Origin: Phallus indusiatus | Lineage: Eukaryota > Basidiomycota > Agaricomycetes > Phallales > Phallaceae | Direction of reading: 5' to 3' | NCBI GenBank assembly: GCA_027605045.1 | Contig: JAQFWX010000087.1 | Coordinates: 1 to 64,000 of the forward strand | Length of the DNA stretch: 64,000 nucleotides | In this document: in pieces, positions 30,021-41,437 of the stretch | Numbering within the stretch: position 1 is the first letter of the stretch | How the letters are laid out: each line of letters opens with the position of its first letter | The notes under the pieces: model-generated | The model's database searches: none | Told to the model about the DNA's origin: nothing | Seen by the model: only the letters and a program-made list of their open reading frames with translations | Translations under genes and position numbers: made by a program

Positions 30021-30707
30021 TCACGCTTTGGTGTCGTCTCGTTTACTGGAAGAAAGAGACTGGGAATGTTTCGATTCCGTGCAAGATAAAGGGGCCGGAG
30101 ATCGTCTTCGCTCTCCGTATTCGTTTTTTTCTGGTGTTGAGGAGGAGTCTGAGGCAATCCAAGTGTCCATATCACGAGTATCATGTCGAGTGCGCCGTGA
30201 TCGCTTTCTGCGCTCCTTTTCAGCTCGTTTCGCTCGTAAACGAGACATCGCTTCTTTTTCACGGCGTTCTTCACCCGCCCGCAAGTCTGGGGCAATCCAG
30301 GTATCCCATTCCATATCGATCCGTTTGGCTCTTTTGGTGGCTTCAGGAGCAACCCATGAGTCCGACATATCTCGACGAGTTACTTCGGCGGTTTGTTTTC
30401 CACGGCTACGGCTAGTACTTCCGCTTTTACGAAAATTATCGCGAGTAGAGTTTTGCTTATCCTCGTCGCTTAAACGGGGTCGTTTATTATTACGGGAGCC
30501 TCCTTCTGTCGACCTTATATCCTTCTCCTCTGCTGAATCGGAATCCAAGGATGATGCGGATACTGAAAGCCTTTTGCGGGTGATCGTGGAATGACGTTCG
30601 GATGCCCGTGGCGAGCGTCTATGTGCACTGGTATCTGTAGCTTTTCTCTTCTGACGGGAACGGACAGAGAGTTTGTTGGAGAGCGTATCTGTGTCACTGT
30701 CAGCCAT
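30021..30707 (-). CDS. basic Ser/Arg-rich protein with triplicated W-[IV]-A motif
   Basis: Single-exon ORF of 228 aa from ATG 30,707 (MADSDTDTLSNKL). It is highly charged, with many RKR/RRK clusters that look like nuclear localisation signals and many Ser residues next to Asp or Glu. The C-terminal half carries the motif D-[ST]-W-[IV]-A-[PS]-[DE] three times (DSWVAPE, DTWIAPD, DTWIASD), two of them preceded by Met-x-(x)-Asp. A long in-frame extension upstream to 30,965 is unlike the rest in composition, so I prefer the internal ATG. No known domain is recognised; a nuclear or RNA-associated role is only a guess. Confidence 0.7.
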   Translation of the reverse strand: MADSDTDTLSNKLSVRSRQKRKATDTSAHRRSPRASERHSTITRKRLSVSASSLDSDSAEEKDIRSTEGGSRNNKRPRLSDEDKQNSTRDNFRKSGSTSRSRGKQTAEVTRRDMSDSWVAPEATKRAKRIDMEWDTWIAPDLRAGEERREKEAMSRLRAKRAEKERRKRSRRTRHDTRDMDTWIASDSSSTPEKNEYGERRRSPAPLSCTESKHSQSLSSSKRDDTKA

Positions 30708-31993
30708 AGTGGTAGGGGGTAAGAACCAAAAAATGGTGAGTTTATCGGAAAGAGGGGATATAACACGCAGCCTCAGGATGGAACGGACTTCTATCCCTGT
30801 CAACCATGTTGCGTCTCGGTGCGAGCTGAATTGATTATATAATCGTTTGATGATACCACACCCAGAGCACACATCCTGTGACGAGATCGTAAATTGGGAC
30901 CGAACGTTGAAGTCCAGGAGAAGTAACCTTAGACAGCAACGTCGTCGGCCAAAAGAAACGCGCATTTTCTCCCGTTTCCCAGCCGATGCTTAGCTTGCAG
31001 CGTCGGTTCTTAACTGGGTCCCTTGCCTTGTCAGCTGGGCTTTGAAGCTTATTGAAATAAGAAACACGGAAGACGTACGGATCATATCAGGAAAAACGAT
31101 TGGCTGAAAACGAATACGATTTGGTGGGATATAAATACTTGATCTATAAGATAGAATCGCATTGAAGAAGTGGTCAAGTTTGTTTTCCCCATTCCGACTC
31201 CCAAGTTGAAACTCAGTTCACACGTGATTCAACTGCCGCTCGTCTTCTGTCGGATGTACTCCTGCCCTACATTTCCTCGGTCAGAATCACAGCAATGCTG
31301 TTACATACCTTCATCCGAGTTGACCTCTTTGTTGTCACGATGCACATATAGAACTATTGCTACCTAAAACCACGAGATTAGAACAGACCGATATCCGCGG
31401 ACCCTGGAACCTTTCGTGCTCACCCTGCTGAAGGCTTGCGCAACACTATGTGAACCACATACGAACAAGTACCTTCAATTGTCATAGCATAAACATAATG
31501 TTGGTTGGTTAGCGTTTGCTAGTATCGAGTCGTTGGGTAGTAGGAGATCATAGACTCGCTTCGAGACTTGTAAGTCAAAAAGAGAAATGTCGTATTTCGT
31601 TTTTAATTTGATGTTACCTGTATCAGTTCGGGCATTGATCACCGAAAATACGGGCTTTTGCCCGTTCCCAGCGTCAGCTCATACAACAGTTCGACTTTAC
31701 CCGCTTCTTTTCATTTTATCAAATCTCAGCTTCACGACCCAGACGCTAGTCGTCATTTCTTTTCCGCTTTTTTTTTCCTTTTTTTTAGGATCTTATTGTT
31801 TCGTTTAATATTATTTCGTAAATTAACTGACCGAAAAACGATGGAACCCTCAACTTTAGGTATAACAAAATTGTCTTGTTCAAGATTCGGGCTAATTTAT
31901 GTGGTATTTGCTAGCTGCCGTTTCGATTGGTTTAGGTATAATTATTGGGGACTAGTTCGTGTTTATTATTCACTTGGTTTATCCAAACTTATT
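30708..31993. promoter_or_regulatory. divergent intergenic region
   Basis: About 1.3 kb between two divergent genes. It has a TATA-like GATATAAATAC at about 31,128 and several C/T-rich tracts (31,750-31,790). No additional gene is supported. Confidence 0.4.
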
Positions 31994-33066
31994 ATGTCAA
32001 CAAGCATTAATATGTTCCGGCAAGAAATGAGAATGCTATCTATGTTTCGCGATCACCCAATTGAAACTGCAAGGTTGCTATCTTGATTCCATCTTTCGGA
32101 TGAATAGAAATGAAATAATCACTTTCTGTACAGTTTCGTAACTCTTCGCTTACTTTGTCTGTTCCTATTCACAACATCCGTCGGGTACTTGTTCGCGAGG
32201 GACTCGTTATGTCGCGCATTTCTGATATGCAACATACTGTCAACCGATTTCGCACTTGTCACACACGCTATCGCATTGTTTTCATTTCCCAAATCCTTCA
32301 AAAGCGACCGTAAAAGAAGGATCATTGCCTTGTTATGCATTGCCGCTTTTTTCGTGGTGATGCTCGTCTGCCTTGTACGTCTCTTCACAATCTTAAATAT
32401 GCTCGCCCTTGTAACTTACACAAAACTCGCCTATTAATAAAGGTTTTATCGACCGTTCATGCTTTTTCGCGTCATTATCTGGAAAACCCACACTGCCAGA
32501 TATGGGCCACTGCTCACTGGACTTTAGTAGCAATTGGCGCTCTCGTCCTGTTCAACGTGGCCGTTCTGCTTCATTTTCTCCAGCTGGGATACCGAGAACG
32601 CTCCATGAAGCCCTACCTGCTGGACATCGTTTGTCTCAGTCTTATAACTCTGACCTTAATCGCCGTACTCGTAATTACGCCATTTAATGTCTCCTCGAAC
32701 GATGTTGATTTCATTCTTCGCAATTACATCATACTTGTTATTACGGTCATCGACACAAGATTACTTCTCAAACGAGCTAGAGAATCCGAGTTGGAGCAAT
32801 TAGGAGGTATACCACTTCCATTGACGTCCGTCCTCAGCTACGACGACGACGACGATGAAGTATTAACTATGGAGACGGCCTCTCTGCGAAGCTTCAACTT
32901 ACAAAGGCAATCACGCATATCACGGGCAGATCCCAAAGTCAACCGAGCTTCCACACCTTTTCAGATGTATGATCGTTACAGCTATTACTCTGCGACGCGT
33001 CTGGACGAAATAAAAAATGCCGAATATCCTGTTGTCAAGCGGGAAGTGGTCGTCGCTCGAAATTAG
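31994..33066 (+). CDS. multi-pass membrane protein of unknown function
   Basis: Exons 31,994-32,073, 32,134-32,410 and 32,500-33,066 join in frame to about 307 aa. About six hydrophobic helices are visible: LLCLFLFTTSVGYLF, a second around ICNILSTDFALVTHAIALF, IIALLCIAAFFVVMLVCLV, LVAIGALVLFNVAVLLHF, YLLDIVCLSLITLTLIAVL, and YIILVITVIDTRLLL. A polar C-terminal tail contains five consecutive Asp (YDDDDDE) and Ser/Arg-rich sequence. An in-frame ATG at 31,841 would add 51 residues. The first donor (GTTGCT) is weak and a 32-bp alternative for the second intron exists, so boundaries are provisional. The layout suggests a receptor or channel-like protein, but no family motif was recognised. Confidence 0.6.
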
Positions 33067-33619
33067 TCCTTTGTTTCTAAACTCTCGTTTCGGATTAGTC
33101 ATTTTCCTTCTGGCTTACTTTCCTATACATCACCGATTTCAGCCATGATTTTTGCACGCCCACGTTTTATTTATTCCAATCGCTCCTTTTTATGTAGGCT
33201 ATGACATATATCCCTCCATTTATTGTATATCTTTAATTTATTGAATACGATATATATAAACGCTTTCCGGAACGCTTTACCGTCGGGAGTTATATCCGGT
33301 CCGTCGATACTTTAGATCACTATCGGACATTGTGAATGCGATAGAAGCATTGTGACCTCGTGTATACATATTTAAATCCACTTTTGTTTGAAAGTTCCGG
33401 AGCGCTGCAATTAGGGAGTTCTACTTCATTATGAATGTATTACCTGTATTTCAAATGAGAAACTTTAATTCAGATATCAATGAATACCGTGAGTTTCTTT
33501 TACTCCTAAAATGAAAATACCAGACATGTGAACAACTGTGGCAGTTCAAAACTAATATATCGATGGATTTTGTAAAGCTTCCAGGTTTTTTTGAATTGTT
33601 TACCGTAACTCGTTGAAGC

Positions 33620-34103
33620 ATGGAACACGTCACGTTAAATTATGTGGGCCGGAAAAGCCGAGGAAAGTGGCATTTCTCGGCATCCGGCCCTGATTTGTCT
33701 GATGATACGAACTCTTTTCTCATCCACATGTTGCTGCGACGAAACCGCGACTTGAAGAATCTTCGCGATCCAACCTCTTTGTATGTTCATTCTTAAGGCC
33801 TATTCAAACTCCACGTTGTTACAGATTAGGAGACTTGCCACAAGTAGCGTGCGTTTGCGTGTCCTACTCTTGTTGGTCAAAATTGATATTTTTCCGTCAA
33901 CGGACTTTTCTGTATTTGGAAAAAGAAGCTCAGTGATGATTGTTGTTCAAAACTGCTAACGTTTGAGGCGGCAACTTATGCACGATCTAACAATACTATC
34001 CAATTACGGTCGGAGATTCCAGGCGATAGCTCAAACAAAACCATTTCTTTCTCGAAAGCGAATACTTAGCTCGGTATCCAAGCTGGCACGTGAACCTTGG
34101 TAA
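33620..34103 (+). CDS. small conserved-looking protein, 106 aa
   Basis: Three exons: 33,620-33,780, a 24-nt exon 33,825-33,848, and 33,968-34,103. Donors GTATGT and GTGCGT are good and total length is a multiple of three. The product is basic, starting MEHVTLNYVGRKSRGKWHF and ending LSSVSKLAREPW, with a central LLGDLPQVARQLMHDL. No domain is recognised. A reading without the last intron stops after 90 aa and gives a much less protein-like end. Small size and basic charge would fit a mitochondrial or ribosome-associated protein, which is only a guess. Confidence 0.55.
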
Positions 34104-34320
34104 ATGAATTATTGGAAGAGATATAGCTTTTTTTGCTAATTCAAGCATTATACTCATGATGTAGGCAACTCATGGGTCCCGAGGCACCGGGAAATTTCAA
34201 AATAACGAATCAATCATCAAGGAGTTATATTTAAAACCCTACGTTGGATTGCATGTAAGGCAACGACTCCCTTTGATTTTTCTGATTTGATTTCATCGAC
34301 GTCTTTTTTTGCGTGCCCTC

Positions 34321-36223
34321 ATGTCTAACATCTCTTTTTTCGTTTTGGCAATTTTCTCCTTGCCGCTCGTTCTCACTGCGTTGACCAGTCCTCCATTTTT
34401 TGATTATGATACTTTCTGGGTAGATCCGGGTTACATCGTGAACCATAAATACCCCGACACAACATGGGAGGCTCAACTAACCATTGCACAATGGGCCGAT
34501 GATCTTGTTCAGTATGGACCCTGGAGTATGCAACAGCTCTTTTTCAGCTCGACATCTTTTGACAACAGGGTTTGTAGGCGTAATGAACAAATCAGTTACT
34601 CCTCCGTCTGGGACAAAACATGACTATATGAGTTGGGCAATTTAGTACGCTCTCATAACTTCGCTCAACTTGTGTCTTTTTTCAAACCATCAATTTAGCT
34701 GGTGGCCGGATTGCAGCAACGTCCGAAATAAAACGGCTTTAGCTCCAGAACAGAGTATGATATTTCAATTAAATAATCCATTTCTTTAATGCTCATAAAC
34801 GACTTTTCGTGAAAGTTTGGACTGAATGTACATATGTTCAACGAGATGGCGACATTAATCCGGATGTTAGGACAGTAGTCGATGATATCGGTGCATTCTT
34901 CAATCTTTCGGATGCCGTGTTCTACAACGCAGCGGCGTGGTCCTTTAATAAAGACAATAGCTCTTCGTCTGTATATTCCAAGAACGCCGGTAAATACGTG
35001 ACGATTACTCTTTTTTTGTTGGGATACTGATCCTTTTCGTCAAGCATCGTATCTTGATACGTGGTTTCTCAACAACCAAACCAAAATGAACCCAAATCTC
35101 AATTATGCGCAAATGCACCGTGGACCAACCGGCCAGGTTGGAACCCAAACGGGCGTTTTGTAAGTCTGAAACTGGATTAATGGAACTTCAAAGCTGAACA
35201 TTTGAACGTAAGGGATCTCCATTCTCTCACGAAAGTTGTCAGCGCCGTTCAACTCCTCCGCATGGAAAATAATACAGATTGGACGGATGATATGCATAAT
35301 CAGTTTATATCATGGGCTCAAGAATACATTACGTGGCTCGAAACGGCAAAAATTGCGGTCAAAGAGAGTCAGGCAACCAAGTGAGAGTTAAATTACGTTG
35401 ACCGGAGCTGTCGCTTTCATATTACTTAATCTACTCTCAAAAGTAATCATGGGACGTATTATTATAATCAATTAGCCGCCTTGAAAATCCTGATTGGTGA
35501 TCTATCCGGAGCCAAAAATGCTACGGAGACTTACTTCAATAATCAATTTCAGAATCAAATTATCGCTAGCGGTGAACAGGTTAGTTATCTTGTGATAATC
35601 GCATACGAGAAAGTCTGAGGGCAGTTGCGCAGCCTTTGGAGGCCGCTAGGACGAGACCTTTTCATTATCGGTTCTATAATGTGGCCGCAATGGTCGTAAG
35701 TATCTTCTTAAACTTTGAAAATAATGGTTGTGTGATGTCATACTAGGTGAACGCCCAAATTCTGGATTACTTGGATCCATCTGCGAATGCATGGAATAGA
35801 ACGACCGCCGCCGGTGCTACTATCCAAACAGCTCTCGATTTCATACTTACTGTTAACCCAAACGCTACGGGAGAAGAGGATCAGCTGCCAGAATTTTATC
35901 CTGATGTGGCGTCAATCGCAGCGGCTTATGGAGATCCAACTGGCAAATATGTACACTATTTGTCTTCTGGAGATCCCGAATATGCACTTCAACCGTACTT
36001 CTTCTGGGCCCAGCCGCTTGCAGGAGGTCAGTTCAGATTTAAATTTATTGGTAGCTCAGAATGATTCAAACATGAATGGTTAGGTTCTCCGCCTCCTAAT
36101 TCGACGAACTCAACTGGTCCGAGTACCGGTCGTAAGAACACGGCTCTGGCCAGCTCGCCAAACACTCCAATCCTTTCAACAGCGGTGGCTATCATGGCTA
36201 TCGCGTTGATCCATTGGTTCTAG
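34321..36223 (+). CDS. secreted alginate-lyase-family protein, probably GPI-anchored
   Basis: Ten exons: 34,321-34,525; 34,578-34,644; 34,699-34,754; 34,816-34,989; 35,045-35,159; 35,213-35,380; 35,444-35,579; 35,633-35,695; 35,747-36,026; 36,084-36,223. They give 467 aa with introns of 51-63 bp. A signal peptide (MSNISFFVLAIFSLPLVLTA) is followed by the family pattern (PF05426-like): WADDLVQYGPWSVMNKS, PPSGTKHDYMSWAIYWWPDC, YVQRDGDINPDVRTVVDD, NPNLNYAQMHRGPTGQ, NNHGTYYYNQLAALKIL and RTRPFHYRFYNVAAM. The C-terminus is Ser/Thr-rich and ends in a hydrophobic tail (AVAIMAIALIHWF), typical of GPI attachment. Members are beta-eliminating lyases of uronate polymers; the substrate here is unknown. 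A TATTTAAAA element lies about 95 bp upstream. Confidence 0.92.
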
Positions 36224-36735
36224 CAGACGCCTTGACACCTCGGCCTGTCAGCCCCAGTATCGAGTCTTTCATCGCATATGTATTGTCAAACTACTGCAAG
36301 CTTTTTTACTGTATTTTCTATATATATTCAAATTGGGATGAATCACTGCGGCATCACTTTTCATGCAGTCAATACCCTTCAATACCCCTGGCCGCGGGTT
36401 CGTGGATTCTCCGTGCTTCTATCAAATTCTTCACGGCTACTTGTCTTCCCGCTTCGATTCCCACTGTGGCAAAACATTACCTCAAAACAGAGTCTCTCTT
36501 TCCTTTCAAAGCACTATATCAGGACGACTAGTGCCGTAATTTACCCCTGCTACCCTCGTGACGGGTCTGGCGCACGCGAAGTTCATTTCATTCGTGTTCT
36601 CTCAAACGTGCATCGAAGAGCTAATGGAATGTAAATGTTGATCTCGGTTAAGTAAACTGAAATCATTGAAAAAGGGAGTCTATAAGCAATTCATTGAGGT
36701 TTCTTATCCCCCACGTTAACTGCATTTCCTTAATA
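36224..36735. other. intergenic, no gene seen
   Basis: About 510 bp between two same-strand genes, probably 3' UTR plus promoter. Confidence 0.5.
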
Positions 36736-39700
36736 ATGCGCTTCAGAGTTGGGAATCTGAAACAAGTTGCACCATTATTTGCGAGGACAGGCTTTTTTTA
36801 TCTCTTAGTTCAAAACGTTCATACTGCGTCGTCCAGTCCAGATGCCGCAATCCGGACGACACATGCTCCAACAGCTACCTCAAGCTCCGCATTCTTTGCA
36901 ACCCCTCCAGCATCTTTGAATGTTCCTGCTGACTTCACAGCGGGCCTCCTGTTCTCCACCGATTTCCTCAAAGAGTTTTTCCCTGGGTTTGGTCCTACTC
37001 AAACTTCGGTTGAGCCCCAACCCAAAATCACTGACCCTGTTGTGAGCTCGACACATTCAATTAAAAGCCTGTTAAAATTGTATCTGAGACTTTGCTTTTA
37101 GGCTAATACTGTGTTCCCTCTCGATCTGACCAACCCTGATACAATCCCGACTGCGAATTTCGATGATCCTGTCGTCTTACCGCCATCCCTCTTGACAAAT
37201 TCAGACCCCGTCATATCACCAACAGCCAATCTATCAACACCTGGTTCAATCGCGCTAAGGAACCAAGCTTTCACACAGATAACGCAAATTCTAAGCGATG
37301 TCTCCGGCGCTTTCACTTCAACTTGTAGTCAATGCGTTGCCAGTCTATCGGTGGCAAAACAACTTGCCTTGACGGCGCCTTGGGAAGTACCACCTTTACT
37401 TATCCAAATTTGCAACCTCACCAATTTCGATGGTAAATTGATTGTGTCAAGAAGCTCCACAGCTAATGCATTACTCCCACAGCCTTTGGAACCTGTGAAC
37501 AAGAGTTTAGCGCCAATTCTGATGGGGGAATGGCTACCCAAGTATTAGCCAATGCAGACGTCACAGGTCTTGATGGCCAAGTACGTTTCCCTGTTTTTAT
37601 TGCTACCTCCTGTTTAACTGTTTTTATCGCAGTACTTGTGCAACCGAGACGTGATTCCTCTTCGTAAAAGTTGTCCGCAGCCCCCACCTACCGATTTGAC
37701 AGAAGTTCTGAAAACATGGTTCGCCACGCCGAAACCTGCCAACGCAGTGGCCCCACCTCCGAGCGGAAAGAAGCCACTCCGCGTGGTTCATCTTAGTGAT
37801 TTGTAAGGCTGATTAATCAATAATTTGCGTAGTGACGACATTGATATTGATGTACACTCCCGAAGCCATATTGATCCCCGTACGTGTCACTGCGATTTTT
37901 TTTGCATCAAAGCTGATATAGCTATCCGCCTTGGGTTTAGGATATACTATCGGCTCGGAAGCAAATTGCGATCAATTCCTTTGCTGTCGTCCAGGTTCGT
38001 TCACGTAAGTTGATATATTGCGGAGACGAAGTTATGTCATATCTGAGCTTTTTTAGTACACAAGTTCCCTCAGGTCAAATTTCGTTACCAGCACCCAGAT
38101 TTGGCGCGTTCTTTTGTGACACACCGTGGATGCTGGCGAATGCTGTCATGCATGCTGTAGGTCCTCTCACGGGTGTCAGTCCAGAAAACCCCAACGGCAT
38201 GTTCAAAACAAATACATACATATGCTTCCATCTGATTTTCGATTAATACCAATTATAGCTGAAAAACCCGTGTCCTTTACCGTCTTCACCGGTGACTTGA
38301 CTTCGCACGACAATGATAACCAATTGAGCCGGGCGTATGTCGAGTATGTCGAAAGTGCCGTCTACGAATTGTACAAGGAGTATCTAGGTGGTGGTCCCGT
38401 GTATGCTGCCATGGTATGAGTTGGTTCAATTATGGGAGACGTCAACGAACATGAAACCTTGCAGGGTAACCACGATACTTGGCCCCAAGCATTCGATGCA
38501 CCTCACAGCATTCAACCGGAACAACTTTCTGAACAGTTTGAGTGGGACTACAGCCACCTTGCAGAGTATGTTCAAAATGGATCTCCCAAAATTGTAAACG
38601 CTAAAACCCTACACAGCACTTGGGAAACTGAAGGGTGGATAACAAAGGATACCGCAGCTGTGGCCAAAGCGACGTAAGTCTTGCACAATTCGGATGACGT
38701 TCGCTGACTTACGCACTCTGTCAGGTATTCCGCGTATTCTATGGTTACACCTTTTGGTTTGAAAGTTATAACGTGCGTAGGTTCATCCGATTATTGAGCA
38801 CTCCTGGTACTTAGCCGGCTTTTAGTCTAAACACCGATTTTTGGTATACAGACAAGTACGTCATCCATATGATTTTATCTCTGGTACTCATTCGTCGCAC
38901 TTTGGGATAGTTGGTTTAAGTAAGTTGTATATTTTATCGTATTTTCAGTAAAACGAATTGACTTTTTTCAGTCTCATCAACGTACGTTTTGGCATCCTTG
39001 CATAGATAGACATCAAACGTTCAGTTTCGGGCAGGTGTCAAATCCGGACAATAGTGGCATGCTTAGATTCCTCACTGACGAACTTCAAGAAGCAGAAGAC
39101 AATAACCAACGGGTTTGGATCATAGGTCACGTTCTACCAGGTATATATCGCCATCAATCTCCCGCTGAAGTAGTCTGATCTTTGTAAATTGTGTATAGGA
39201 TGGGACGGAACAGACGCTTTTCCCAATCCCCCTAACCTGTTCTACCAAATTGTTGACCGCTTTTCGCCACATGTCATCGCAAACATATTCATGGGACACA
39301 TTCACGATGAAGTTAGATATATATACTACGCGTGAGAATGATTTTCAGTTCTATGTTTATGTGATGTCTCTCAGCGATGAGACAGAAACAACGCTACTGT
39401 CATGAATGCTGATACAGCATTGACGACGACGTGGGTTGGAGGGTCTGTTACACCGTTATCTAATTTGAATTCTGGTAGAGCAAATTATTTTGTCCTGTTT
39501 TCATACTCATGAATTTGTACAGGCTTCAGCATGTATGAGGTTGACCCGGTAACATTCGAGTAAGACATCGCCTATTTTTGTAGCTCCCAGACGTGGATAT
39601 TTATCAAAAATTTATCAAAATGTGTCAACAGCATCCAGGAGGCCTACACTTGGTTCAGTAATGTTAGTTCCTTCTCTGCGTTAGATAAGGCGGCCGAAGT

Positions 39701-40218
39701 TGGCGCTTCGTGAGTGGTTTTTGTTTTTTAGCAAATACAGACACTTTTCGCTAATATGACTTCAAAGATACCACTTTGAGTACAGCACTCGCGAAACCTT
39801 TGGCGGTGGCTTCGAATGGCCAGCCACAGCACCTCTGAGTGAGTGTAATCTAATTCTTACGATGAGTTGAAATGCTGAGTTTCATGAAGATGCAACTTGG
39901 TGGCATCTCGTAACCGAAAGTAAGTTTGATATCAATTCTTTCATCGAAATGAAATACATGAACAACGCACAGGCATGGAGCAAAATCCAAGTTTAGTCGA
40001 AACTTTCACGAGGAATCAAGGTCGTCAATCAGTCATGACAACTAATGTACGTTTTTATTTACAAAACATTTATTCCCTCTCGGTGACTAACCTTTCTCCT
40101 CATGATCAATCATTAGTGTACTTCCGCGGTTTGCCAGGAAGCGAAAATATGTTATATTCGTAGTGGATCCCCTCCAATCGCCGCTAGCTGTCCCAAAGGC
40201 TTTGGTAGTGTTCAATAG
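36736..40218 (+). CDS. secreted acid-sphingomyelinase-like phosphodiesterase
   Basis: I resolve 22 exons summing to 2,280 nt (759 aa). An N-terminal hydrophobic segment and Ser/Thr/Pro-rich region precede a saposin-B-like Cys region (CSQCVASLSVAKQLALTAPW...). Next comes the metallophosphoesterase core: HLSDFHIDPRYTIGSEANCD, FGAFFCDTPW, FTVFTGDLTSHD, GNHDTWPQAF, VIIGH-type VWIIGHVLPGWDG, and GHIHDEVRYIYYANN. These supply the expected D-x-H, D, N-H, H and H-x-H metal ligands. The C-terminal domain has YEVDP, ETFTR and paired Cys as in the family. Exons include three very small ones: 37,866-37,879, 38,911-38,919 and 38,972-38,981. An in-frame ATG at 36,694 would add 14 residues. The likely reaction is hydrolysis of sphingomyelin-type lipids or other phosphodiesters outside the cell or in the vacuole. 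Confidence 0.93.
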
Positions 40219-40810
40219 TGATGTCTATTGGCAATAAATATCCCTCAGTCAATATAATCATGTGATTTTGATCTGGGTCTGTAAAGTCGGACGAACCGAA
40301 TTTCCAAAACAATGAGGCCCTCGTCAGGCTTGTCGTTGTTGGAAGTCAGCTTATACTTCGACGAGTCTATGAAGACTTAATGTCTGAGTAGTAGTAGTAG
40401 CGACTCAGAGATCTCTAGATAGGAGGCGTACAATGGTATAACCTGATGAGGAGAAGTGTAATTACAAGTTGAATACTATATACTATCTGATATGGTCCGT
40501 GCATAAGGAAGTTACTATGCGGGATATCTAATATCAGTACTGATCTTAATCAGACCTAAAGGAAGAGTATAACTAACCATAATGAGTCATGTGAGATTGC
40601 CCACATAATTCTAACATTCGTACTAATCAGTGTGGGATATACTGAGCTGGAAACTCTTGTTGTCGCAGCATTGTCACAAAGCTTAAACGTTTTGCAGTGA
40701 TCTACAGGCACGGGATCAATTTTCTCAACGAGAGGTGTCATACTTCTCCCATCCCTCGAGGCTTCTTATTATTTAGTCCTCTGTATCCGATCCGCGATCA
40801 TTCGCATACT
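40219..40810. other. intergenic, no gene seen
   Basis: About 590 bp with a short TAG-TAG-TAG-TAG run near 40,390. Nothing else was recognised. Confidence 0.5.
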
Positions 40811-41191
40811 ATGCCTCAACCTGGCGACATTCCCATAGATATTCTCGAAGACGTGCTTCCAAGGCTTGGCATCAACGTTCCAATTTCCAAAATTCTGAAA
40901 GCTGTCAATGAAGAACAGGCAAAACGTTACAGTTCGCGAGGGGCAGTCAAACGTCCTACGCGTGAGGTTTTATAAATTCTAGGAGATTTTTTTCATGTCA
41001 TTAATCAACTAGTCTCTTAAGCGTCTTCGAATTCGAATCAAGAGTCCAGATCTGATATGTTGGTGAAAGAATCTGAACCTGGGCGCTCTCCAATTCAGCT
41101 AGCCAGAGAGTTTGACACATCCTTTCCGGATGGGAAGATGACCCGTTTATATAGCGATGATGCACCTGTCGAGAGCCCGGCTGATCAATAA
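40811..41191 (+). CDS. hypothetical protein, 106 aa
   Basis: Exons 40,811-40,961 and 41,022-41,191, with a GTGAGG...TTAAG intron, total 107 codons. Begins MPQPGDIPIDILEDVLPRLG and continues with a Ser/Arg-rich middle and an acidic end (SDDAPVESPADQ). The start lies in a short helix-forming segment; the remainder looks disordered. No family recognised. An alternative donor after the GAG codon gives an early stop. Confidence 0.5.
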
Positions 41192-41437
41192 TCTCAAACG
41201 TTGGAAGGTAAGATTTTCGTTCATTCGTGGTTTTCTTGTGTTCTGCGAGGTATACAGATCCTCATCGTTAACAACACAAAACCGTTCTAGATTAGTATTA
41301 CGGCAGTAAACATAAATAAAATAGCACTACTCTGAAGTAATAAGTAACCACTATGAATCAGAGATGCAACATATTATACAATGGACTACATTACAAACTG
41401 TCACGTTCAACATATCTTGAAAAAAAAAACGTGAAAA

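Noticed and set aside
30028..30594. 188-codon plus-strand ORF
   Set aside because: Antisense shadow of the Ser/Arg-rich gene.
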